Below are positions 32,886-40,044 of a DNA stretch of 64,000 nt, piece after piece (within the stretch, counting starts at the first letter, position 1; every line of letters starts with the position of its first letter). The notes under the pieces are model-generated. The model searched no databases. It had not been told where the DNA came from and saw only the letters and a program-made list of their open reading frames with translations. The stretch comes from Prostheceraeus crozeri (lineage: Eukaryota; Platyhelminthes; Polycladida; Euryleptidae): contig CAJQUW010008928.1 of NCBI GenBank assembly GCA_907163375.1, forward strand, positions 310,001 to 374,000, in the 5' to 3' direction. The translations under genes and the position numbers were made by a program.

Positions 32886-33536
32886 ATGTCGTATTCAAAG
32901 ATGGTAGTCATTCCTCAAGAGGAGTATGTACAATTGACTACATTACAAAGTGCACAGGAAGTCAAAAATATAGATCAACCTATTACGAATCAACTTAAGG
33001 AACTAACACAAAAGGATATGGAAATTCAGAAGATTAAGGATCCCTATCGACGAATGCAGTTAGCAGCTGAAAACATTGACGAGAGGCGACAGATTCGTGA
33101 CAAGTTGCGACGATTTATAACCTTGTCAACACCTCGACCATATCGTGTGCGCGCTGAGCGATTATTTGACTTCATTGATCCACATGTGAAGTTCAATGAG
33201 AGAGGGGAGATAATAGATGAAACAACTGGTGATGTTATTAGAAATAGTCACATAGATGACCTTCTGCAATATGCTGTCAGAGATGTAAGGCGAAAACTAG
33301 GTGCACCACAAGGGTGGACATATTTTCAGAAAATTTTATCTGATCAAAATGTACCTCACAATATTATTGGAGGACCGACTGTGAATGAATTGGATAGGGG
33401 TCACTTACAAGATGGATCAAAGAGTAAAACACCCACGATGGCGGTCAAGCGAGAGCTTGCAGATCCCGACGATCTGCAACCAAAAAGAGCTACTAGGCGC
33501 TCAATGCGTGTTGCGAAGGAGTATAGTAAATATTAA
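32886..33536 (+). CDS. Conserved Polinton protein with helical N-terminus
   Basis: I take the start at MSYSKMVVIPQEEYVQLTTL (32886), a form familiar at the start of a widespread Polinton protein; the frame is open from 32856. An N-terminal helical, possibly coiled-coil part is followed by TPRPYRVRAERLFDFIDPHV and DDLLQYAVRDVRRKLGAPQGW, then a basic tail with KRATRRSMRVAKEY. The role is unknown to me; its place among ATPase, integrase and capsid genes suggests a virion or assembly protein. Confidence 0.6.
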   Translation: MSYSKMVVIPQEEYVQLTTLQSAQEVKNIDQPITNQLKELTQKDMEIQKIKDPYRRMQLAAENIDERRQIRDKLRRFITLSTPRPYRVRAERLFDFIDPHVKFNERGEIIDETTGDVIRNSHIDDLLQYAVRDVRRKLGAPQGWTYFQKILSDQNVPHNIIGGPTVNELDRGHLQDGSKSKTPTMAVKRELADPDDLQPKRATRRSMRVAKEYSKY

Positions 33537-33565
33537 GCAAATATGAATTAAGCCTCTCTCATATC

Positions 33566-33892
33566 ATGTCGTTACAAAAATTTTGCTGCTGTTTGAAATC
33601 TGCGCTCGAAGGTAAAGCAGAAGAGGGCATAGAGGTTGATATCAATTGTGTTAGCAGTTGCTGTGCGAGTAATACGCGTGCAAATCAGAACAAAGACGAT
33701 GAGTACAGCAGTGAAACTCAGAAAGATTTATTACGACTTAAATCATCCCGCAAGTTTCAGTCGTCCGGAGGTTCTAGCCCGTGCAGCAGGTGTGGGAATA
33801 GAGAAAGTCAAGAAGTGGTTGAGGAGTCAACCGACTTACACTCTTCACAAAAATGCGAGAAAGCGGTTTCCAACAAGAAAATATGTTGTTAA
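33566..33892 (+). CDS. Small cysteine-rich ORF overlapping the integrase start
   Basis: The first 42 codons read FCCCLKSALEG and then INCVSSCCASN, a pattern of paired cysteines around an acidic stretch that I have seen in small proteins of other Polintons. From about 33699 the frame overlaps the integrase in another frame, and the second half is Ser/Lys-rich. It may be a genuine small gene ending inside the integrase gene, or partly a shadow. Confidence is limited to the first part. Confidence 0.4.
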   Translation: MSLQKFCCCLKSALEGKAEEGIEVDINCVSSCCASNTRANQNKDDEYSSETQKDLLRLKSSRKFQSSGGSSPCSRCGNRESQEVVEESTDLHSSQKCEKAVSNKKICC

Positions 33893-34787
33893 CAATATAG
33901 ATAGTCAATGGCAAGCGGACTTGGCTGACATGCAACAGATATCACAGTACAATGATGGCTATAAATACATCTTAACCGTAATAGATATTTTATCTCGCTA
34001 TGCTTGGGCACGTGCGCTGAAATCTAAACGAGGACCAGAAGTTGAAGCGGCTTTTCAGAGCATTTTCGATGAGGGGCGTGTTCCGCAAAGAATACAGACC
34101 GATCAAGGGAAGGAATTCGAAAACTCTCATGTTCGAAGTCTCCTTAAAAGTCATAATGTGGAATTGTTTAGTGTCAAAAGTGCTTATAAAGCTGCCATGG
34201 TTGAGAGGTTCAATCGCACACTGAAGACAAAAATATGGCGCTATTTCACTGCAAAAAATACACATGTTTGGGTAGGTGAGCTGCAGAAATTTGTTAAGAA
34301 TTACAATGAAAGCTACCATCGAATCATTAAGATGAAACCAGTTGATGTTACCCCAGATAATGCGATGGATGTATGGCTTCGATTGTATGATAAGAAAGCG
34401 AAAAACATTTCCAATGAAAAGAAAATTAATGTTGGTGATAGAGTTCGGATTTCAAAGGTTAAGTCTACATTTGAGAAGGGGTATCTACCTAATTGGACTG
34501 AAGAAGAGTTTTTTGTGGATGAAGTAAATACAAAATTTAGACCCACCATGTATAAATTAATAGATTACCATGGCAATCCAATTGAAGGAAAATTTTACTC
34601 TTATGAATTGCAAGTAGTAGACAGAAGTGAAGAGGTGTATATGATTGATAAAATAATTAGGAGGAAAGGTCATGGCAATCAAAGGAAATATCTAGTTAAA
34701 TGGAAAGGATATCCTGATTCATTCAATAGCTGGATAACGCACCAGGATCTACAAAATGTGGAGATGGGAGACACTCGTAACTTTTAA
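33699..34787 (+). CDS. INT: Retroviral-type integrase with chromodomain
   Basis: I place the start at MSTAVKLRKIYYDLN (33699). A helix-turn-helix-like N-terminus (SRPEVLARAAGVGIEKVKKW) precedes the RVE core with its three acidic residues in QADLADM, IQTDQGKEF and AAMVERFNRT. The C-terminus is a chromodomain (about 300-350; VYMIDKIIRRKG, YLVKWKGYPDSFNSWI). The family's integrase inserts the element with a 6-bp duplication, matching the TGCATG copies seen here. The chromodomain may direct it to particular chromatin. Confidence 0.95.
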   Translation: MSTAVKLRKIYYDLNHPASFSRPEVLARAAGVGIEKVKKWLRSQPTYTLHKNARKRFPTRKYVVNNIDSQWQADLADMQQISQYNDGYKYILTVIDILSRYAWARALKSKRGPEVEAAFQSIFDEGRVPQRIQTDQGKEFENSHVRSLLKSHNVELFSVKSAYKAAMVERFNRTLKTKIWRYFTAKNTHVWVGELQKFVKNYNESYHRIIKMKPVDVTPDNAMDVWLRLYDKKAKNISNEKKINVGDRVRISKVKSTFEKGYLPNWTEEEFFVDEVNTKFRPTMYKLIDYHGNPIEGKFYSYELQVVDRSEEVYMIDKIIRRKGHGNQRKYLVKWKGYPDSFNSWITHQDLQNVEMGDTRNF

Positions 34788-34827
34788 GCTAATATAGCAT
34801 GTGACTTCTTCCATATATGACTTTAAC

Positions 34828-36405
34828 ATGTCTACTAACTTCAATATCATTCTTCCAAGCAATAGCAACCCCAAGATATTCCCAAGTAACAAACCATCTC
34901 TATACTCTGTTGAATTCGCTAATCCAATTACTCTGCATGGACCCCATGAAGTTGCTCTAACTGAAATTACTTATTACAACGATATCAGTTTGCTAAAGAA
35001 CAACTATTTTGAATTACATAAAGAAGTGCGAGAGAAGGATGATTGCTTTCGCATATTTCAAAATAGTCTACATGGTACATGGGCTTTTCATCATCTAACT
35101 TTACATCCTTTTTCAACATCTTTACCATCTGTTCAAAACATGATTAAAATTCAAAAGGCATTTGCAACGTCAACTTTTGATTCTAAGGTTCCCACAATGA
35201 GCTTGCAAGATACAGAAAAGGAAATCGGTAGAATGTTTGAACGAATAAATGATCTCTTCAAGCTGACTTTGAATAAATTCTACAAACCAGTCATAAAGGG
35301 GTCAACAAAATTGATGAAGGAAGGGAAGCATGTTCTTCTTGTATTAGGTAAGGATTTGAGTCATACTTTTGGGTATTCCAGAACAACTTTCTCATCAAGG
35401 TATTGGTACAATGGACGTGGGTGGAATTCGGAGAGGAAAGTCACTGATTTTAAATGTAGAATTGTGCCATTGTATGCATTACAAAAAAGGAGCATCCGAG
35501 TAAAAAATAAATTTGAGGTCATTAGAAGTGTTGAAGACTTTGCAAGAAAGTTTCAAGGATCAGTGCCAGAAACGTTAATGACTTGTGAATATAAGAAAGA
35601 GAAAGTAACTTTATTTACTGTTGAAACGGAGGCAGAATTTATTGTTTTTACTAAAAAGACACCATTGGAAAAGTCTGAGTCCGCTGTTATTGAATTTGGA
35701 TCTGAAATGATTGGGATGTTTAAGGGCCTTGAAAGCGCACCTTGGTTGACAGAATTAAATGATACATTCAAGGTTCAATTGTCCTCTTCTAAACTCAAAG
35801 CATCAACAAATGCTTCATGGGATATCCACGTATACAGCGAAGACATATCGGGTGATGAATTGTCTACTTCCAGTGAACTTGTAAAAAGAGTTAATTTGAA
35901 CATTGAAAGCTTGAAAACGCCATCTGAATTGTGTACAAAGTTAAATGAGTTTGGTGTAGATTACCTTGATGCAGATGAATATCACTTTTCTTATGATCCA
36001 CATAAGAAACGCATGATTCTAAAGGTAGGGAAGAACTCTCTTATCAAGCTGGATAGCGTGTTAACGACCACATTGGGATTCTCAAAATCAACTATTTATG
36101 AAGGTACATCAATAGGCGATACAGCCCCATCACTAGAGCGTGATATAAGTAACTTATACGTCTATTGTAACATTATTGAATATACAAGGGTTGGCGACAT
36201 TGAGGCCCCACTTCTGCGCACATTTCCTCTCTCATCCGTAAGGAAGCAACTAATCAATCGAGAATTTTTTAACACAATGTATCTACCAATCAGCCGAAAT
36301 TTCATCAATAGAATTGACATATCAATTCATGATGATGCAGGAGAAGTAGTACCGTTCTGTGGTGGTGTTACTGTTTTGACCCTACATATTAGGTCACGAG
36401 AATAA
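34828..36405 (+). CDS. Probable minor capsid (penton-like) protein
   Basis: The frame is open from 34801; the first ATG fitting the family is at 34828 (MSTNFNIILPSNSNPKIFPS). The opening pattern, LPSNSNP then PSLYSVEFANPITLHGPHEVALTEI, is typical of a large Polinton protein usually taken as the penton or minor capsid component. The rest is long and strand-rich with no enzymatic motif. It lies two genes upstream of the major capsid gene on the same strand. Confidence 0.6.
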   Translation: MSTNFNIILPSNSNPKIFPSNKPSLYSVEFANPITLHGPHEVALTEITYYNDISLLKNNYFELHKEVREKDDCFRIFQNSLHGTWAFHHLTLHPFSTSLPSVQNMIKIQKAFATSTFDSKVPTMSLQDTEKEIGRMFERINDLFKLTLNKFYKPVIKGSTKLMKEGKHVLLVLGKDLSHTFGYSRTTFSSRYWYNGRGWNSERKVTDFKCRIVPLYALQKRSIRVKNKFEVIRSVEDFARKFQGSVPETLMTCEYKKEKVTLFTVETEAEFIVFTKKTPLEKSESAVIEFGSEMIGMFKGLESAPWLTELNDTFKVQLSSSKLKASTNASWDIHVYSEDISGDELSTSSELVKRVNLNIESLKTPSELCTKLNEFGVDYLDADEYHFSYDPHKKRMILKVGKNSLIKLDSVLTTTLGFSKSTIYEGTSIGDTAPSLERDISNLYVYCNIIEYTRVGDIEAPLLRTFPLSSVRKQLINREFFNTMYLPISRNFINRIDISIHDDAGEVVPFCGGVTVLTLHIRSRE

Positions 36406-36448
36406 GGCTTTACGCTATTGTGACTTCCATAGTTATTCAATAGTCATA

Positions 36449-36931
36449 ATGACAGGCATTTACAGTAGACCATCATATCAGAGCGGTTATCCCGTGTTTG
36501 TTGGAGGTAGACGACAAGTTGGAGGAGGCATATTTGGTGCACTAAGACGTATGGTTCTTCCAACACTCAAAAAGTATGGCGTACCAATCATGAAGCGTGT
36601 TGGAAGCAGGGCTTTAGATTTTGGTGCAAATGTTGCAGCTGATGCGCTTCAAGGTGAGGATATCGGTGAATCTATGAAAATGCGCGCGCAGCAATCTGCC
36701 ATAGACGCATTAGATGATTTAACAAAGACGAGACGTACAGTTCGGAAGAAGCGTAGGAAGTCAAGACAAGTTGGATCAGGCCGAGTTACTAAGCAAAGAC
36801 GCAGGAAAAGTAAAAAGCCGACTAGAGCAGCACGTTCTAAATCTAGACGTCGAGTGAAAACAAGAAAGCGCAAACGAAATTCCACAGCTACTAGAAACAA
36901 GTCAAAACGAAGGAAGACAACATATTTGTAG
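36449..36931 (+). CDS. Basic core-like protein, 160 aa
   Basis: The first half has GGRRQVGGGIFGALRRMVLP and an amphipathic helix run with GANVAADALQGEDIGESMK. The second half is almost entirely Arg/Lys/Ser (KKRRKSRQVGSG, RRKSKKPTRAARSKSRRR). This layout resembles the small DNA-condensing core proteins of adenoviruses and of other Polintons. The likely role is genome condensation in the particle. It sits between the penton-like and major capsid genes. Confidence 0.7.
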   Translation: MTGIYSRPSYQSGYPVFVGGRRQVGGGIFGALRRMVLPTLKKYGVPIMKRVGSRALDFGANVAADALQGEDIGESMKMRAQQSAIDALDDLTKTRRTVRKKRRKSRQVGSGRVTKQRRRKSKKPTRAARSKSRRRVKTRKRKRNSTATRNKSKRRKTTYL

Positions 36932-36941
36932 AGCTAATACG

Positions 36942-38225
36942 ATGCAGAGTATCAATTCGGCTTTGTGTTTCTTCGATTCTCCCCCTCATCAGACAGACAT
37001 CATCTCCTCAACAATTGTAGACATAGTCCCCACAACAAATATCGATGGTAACCAGCAGCCTATTCAGTTTGATATACCTGCCAATCCTCAAGATTATATT
37101 GACTGTCAATCCATTGATTTAGAGTTGTGTATACAAATTAAGAAGACTGATGGTACAAATATCGATTCATCCAAGGATAAAGTGGGGTTAGCAAATCTTC
37201 CTATTGCCAGTCTGTTCTCAGATGTGTATCTAATATTGAATGACAAACAGATTGAAGGAGGGGATCGAGGATATCCATATGGAGCATATATACATACAAT
37301 GACTCAATTTCAAAAGCAAGCTAAACAGTCACACTTGCAAGTTTCTGGGTGGTATGATGATCAGCAAGGGAAATTTGATGATGTCTCAAATACAGGGTTG
37401 AAAAGACGAATGGATTTAACAGCGGATTCAAAGGAATTATACTTGAAAGGACCCGTCTATCTTGATTTCCTTCGTCAATCTAGATATCTGCTATCACAGG
37501 TTAAAATGCAAATAAAATTTATTCGCGCAAATCCTGAGTTCGCGTTAATGGCTTTTGGAGCTACAAACTATCAAGTCAACATAAGTAATGCCGTGCTCAA
37601 TGTAAGGCGAGTAACAATGAACCCGTCAGTCATCAACGAGCATGCGACAGGATTGAGGAAAAACAATGCAATATATCCAGTTAATCACAGTGTGTTGACA
37701 AACTTCACAATTGGTGCGGGATCATCCTCACATGCCTACCCAAATCTTTTTCCCACTGCAATGCCAAAGGCGGTGTATATCACATTTGTGGAAAATGAGG
37801 CATTCATTGGTGCTTTTGAAAAGAATCCATTCAATTTCCAACACTTTAATGTTAGCAAACTAGCACTCTATCAGGATGGGAAATTTGTATCTTGCAAAGC
37901 ATATGAGCCTAATTTCAAAGATGGTAAATTCGCACGTGAATATGGTTCTATTTTCACCGCCCTCAACATGTTTAATACAGACGATTCAAATGGAATTACA
38001 ATGGATATGTACAAGAATGGCTACTTCTTCATTATGTACAACCTCACAGCAGATGCAGATCTAGGTGGTGAAAGCGTAGGAGTTACAAAGCCTGGAAATC
38101 TACGACTGGAGGTATCATTTGAGTCACCTTTGAAGAAAACAATTACTTGTCTCATTTATGCTATCTATGATAGCAAAGTTGAGATAACAAGAATGAGAGA
38201 CGTGACTGTCAGCTATCAGAGATGA
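36942..38225 (+). CDS. Probable major capsid protein (F54H12.2-like family)
   Basis: A 427-aa protein of a family widespread in animal Polintons: SPPHQTDIISSTIVDIVPTT near the start, FDIPANPQDYIDCQSIDLEL, LFSDVYLILNDKQIEGG, and KNPFNFQHFNVSKLALYQDG with the spacing familiar in that family. Such proteins are predicted double jelly-roll capsid subunits. The gene starts 10 bp after the core gene, and its stop overlaps the protease start (ATGA), which indicates a tight late-gene block. Confidence 0.75.
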   Translation: MQSINSALCFFDSPPHQTDIISSTIVDIVPTTNIDGNQQPIQFDIPANPQDYIDCQSIDLELCIQIKKTDGTNIDSSKDKVGLANLPIASLFSDVYLILNDKQIEGGDRGYPYGAYIHTMTQFQKQAKQSHLQVSGWYDDQQGKFDDVSNTGLKRRMDLTADSKELYLKGPVYLDFLRQSRYLLSQVKMQIKFIRANPEFALMAFGATNYQVNISNAVLNVRRVTMNPSVINEHATGLRKNNAIYPVNHSVLTNFTIGAGSSSHAYPNLFPTAMPKAVYITFVENEAFIGAFEKNPFNFQHFNVSKLALYQDGKFVSCKAYEPNFKDGKFAREYGSIFTALNMFNTDDSNGITMDMYKNGYFFIMYNLTADADLGGESVGVTKPGNLRLEVSFESPLKKTITCLIYAIYDSKVEITRMRDVTVSYQR

Positions 38226-38686
38226 GTAACTTAAGCAACATAGAAATCTTGAGGAAAATGAGGAAAGCTCATCCCTACTCCAAGACAATATTTCTCAATG
38301 TCTTTTCTAGAGATAATTTACCTGATTCAATTCCTTTCTATCCTTGTTCGCTTATCATCAATACGGATACCAACAATCTTCCCGGAAAACATTGGATTGC
38401 TGTATACATCAATCGTTATAAAGTTGCCGAATATTTTGACTCTCTTAATCAACCTCGTTTACATGATATCGCATTATGGATGAACAGGTTTTCCTGGACT
38501 GTTAGGAAAGTGACATCGTTCCCACTTCAAAGTAATACATCTCTAATGTGCGGTGGCTATGTACTCTATTTTGTCAACGAGAGACCATTGAAAAATAACT
38601 GTAAAAGTGCTTTAGAACTATTTTCAAAAAACTGTGATAAAAATGATGTAATTCTTACTAAATATGTTGAAACAGTTTTGAAATAA
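38222..38686 (+). CDS. PRO: Adenain-like cysteine protease
   Basis: A 154-aa protease of the Ulp1/adenovirus-protease fold. Catalytic His is in GKHWIAVYI (about residue 60), the acidic residue in YFDSLNQ, and Cys in LMCGGYVLYF. The length fits the Polinton PRO. In the family it matures virion proteins at glycine-rich sites. The ATG overlaps the capsid stop. It is the last rightward gene of the block; about 150 bp downstream the leftward genes end. Confidence 0.9.
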   Translation: MSNLSNIEILRKMRKAHPYSKTIFLNVFSRDNLPDSIPFYPCSLIINTDTNNLPGKHWIAVYINRYKVAEYFDSLNQPRLHDIALWMNRFSWTVRKVTSFPLQSNTSLMCGGYVLYFVNERPLKNNCKSALELFSKNCDKNDVILTKYVETVLK

Positions 38687-38834
38687 AGTTTTATGTTGTA
38701 TCATTAACTTGCTCTCTTTTTTCCAAAACAAGGGTTTATAAGGAAAACAAAAACATGCTCATATTTCATTATCTATTCACATATATACAAAAAACATGTT
38801 CACATTTCATTATCTATCCACATATATACAAAAT

Positions 38835-39404
38835 CTACAATTTGGTTTTCATGAAACATTTTTTCAAATCACATATGATGGGAGGCACATCACTTATGTC
38901 TTTAATGCCGGTTATCACAATCTTTCCATTATGGAACACATGAACATGATATGGATGCCAGTTAGTCAATTGAGCTGCTGGAAATAACTCCACTTCATAA
39001 GTTAGATTATGTGATGATGTAACTTTACGGAAATCATAGTGATAATGTAATTCACATAACACGGTCATTGTCTTCACTTTCCAATCAGATAATGAATCAC
39101 CAAGTAAATGTTCCAAAGTTAAGTGTAAATATGAGAGATCACCCTCCATGACCCTTCCAATACATTGGATTGTTCCATTTGGAAAGAATAGGATAGTGAG
39201 AGATCTATCCTTCCTCTGAATCCTCCATGTTAACATTGAGGGTCTTCCAAGATGTAAGCTCGTTGTCGGCTTCAATTTGCGTTTTATCAGTAACCATTGT
39301 TTTCGGTTGGGTATATTCCTCTCGATCTCTTGTAGATTGAGTTTTGACTTTGCTTTTGTAGTTAACATCCGATTTACAACTTCCAACCGTTTGATGTCCT
39401 CCAT
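38835..39404 (-). CDS. TATA-binding-protein-like protein (Polinton cargo)
   Basis: The 189-aa product shows two diverged TBP-type repeats. Repeat 1 (about 8-100): LTTKAKSKLNLQEIERNI, then LTILFFPNGTIQCIGR, corresponding to TBP ST..L.CKLDLKTIA and ALIFSSGKMVCTGA. Repeat 2 (about 108-189): DWKVKTMTVLCEL, YEVELFPAAQLTN, HVHVFHNGKIVITGIKD, matching DFKIQNMVGSCDV, YEPELFPGLIYRM and LLIFVSGKVVLTGAK of TBP. Repeat 1 has a longer middle than TBP. TBP bends TATA-box DNA to start transcription; the element's own genes carry good TATA boxes. The resemblance is by eye, strongest in repeat 2. Confidence 0.72.
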   Translation of the reverse strand: MEDIKRLEVVNRMLTTKAKSKLNLQEIERNIPNRKQWLLIKRKLKPTTSLHLGRPSMLTWRIQRKDRSLTILFFPNGTIQCIGRVMEGDLSYLHLTLEHLLGDSLSDWKVKTMTVLCELHYHYDFRKVTSSHNLTYEVELFPAAQLTNWHPYHVHVFHNGKIVITGIKDISDVPPIICDLKKCFMKTKL

Positions 39405-39786
39405 CTTTAATGAATGACGTTATCTGTGGTAGTATCTCCCTTGTAAAGGTTTCCCATGTGACGTCACTGAAACGAAAAAATCGATATTCAACATCTTCAC
39501 GTTTTGGTGAACAGACGTATAGTTTGACTGATGAATCACACTTTATCCATACCTTGTCATCGAGAGGAATCTTGATCCGAGTCTTATGGTTGTCAATGAG
39601 ATCCGCAAAGTCTTTCAGTGAAGGCAATGAGTCAATACTAATGCAAACGCCACGATGTTTTCGATCACTATTTGCTATTGAATGACGAAATGCTATTCTG
39701 TTAGAATTTGTTATGTGAACGTTTTGAACGTCACTAAGTTTCCATGTTCTAATGTAATGAGGCATGTTCCGAAAGCTATGTCTCAA
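39205..39786 (-). CDS. Unknown leftward ORF, possibly PC4/p15-like
   Basis: A 193-aa frame directly upstream of the TBP-like frame, overlapping it by about 200 bases in another frame. It reads WKLSDVQNVHITNSNRIAFR, then HRGVCISIDSLPSLKDFADL, then VWIKCDSSVKLYV and FTREILPQITSFI. The layout of short strands followed by GVCISIDSLPSLKDFADLID recalls single-stranded-DNA-binding PC4/p15 coactivator domains found in related viruses, perhaps twice. The C-terminal third is charged and low in complexity. The identification is weak; what is clear is a leftward frame paired with the TBP-like one, so a shared transcript is likely. Confidence 0.45.
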   Translation of the reverse strand: MRHSFRNMPHYIRTWKLSDVQNVHITNSNRIAFRHSIANSDRKHRGVCISIDSLPSLKDFADLIDNHKTRIKIPLDDKVWIKCDSSVKLYVCSPKREDVEYRFFRFSDVTWETFTREILPQITSFIKDGGHQTVGSCKSDVNYKSKVKTQSTRDREEYTQPKTMVTDKTQIEADNELTSWKTLNVNMEDSEEG

Positions 39787-39827
39787 ATTTAAGTTTAATG
39801 TTTGCCTAAAGTTTGCTATTTTATTAG

Positions 39828-39996
39828 CTCAACATATCGGAATGATGTTGAGTACAAATTCTTCACATATTCATTCACATTAGGACTACCTATTTATTAG
39901 TAATCATTTCTACATATCGGAAAGATGTAGAAATTTCAATTTTAGTAAGACTACTTATGTATTAGTAAGTGTTGCTACATGTCGGAAGATGCAGCA
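39828..39996 (-). other. Three tandem hairpins with conserved loop and covarying stems
   Basis: Hairpins at 39828-39852, 39907-39933 and 39972-39996 have plus-strand arms CTCAACAT/ATGTTGAG, TTTCTACAT/ATGTAGAAA and TTGCTACAT/ATGCAGCAA, and loops ATCGGAATG, ATCGGAAAG and GTCGGAAG. Stem bases differ yet still pair. The single imperfect pair of the third becomes a G-U pair in minus-strand RNA, so all three fold fully in the POLB-direction transcript. Spacers share ACTACYTATKTATTAGTAA, so the unit arose by tandem duplication of about 65-79 bp. They lie between the POLB stop and the next leftward gene. Confidence 0.65.
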
Positions 39997-40044
39997 ATCG
40001 CAAGATCTATTACAAGTGGAATATTATATTGTTTTTATTTAGAC

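Noticed and set aside
38835-39404. A host TBP gene copy that merely sits nearby
   Set aside because: It lies between the protease and POLB genes, well inside the Polinton terminal repeats, and is too diverged from cellular TBP to be a recent host copy.
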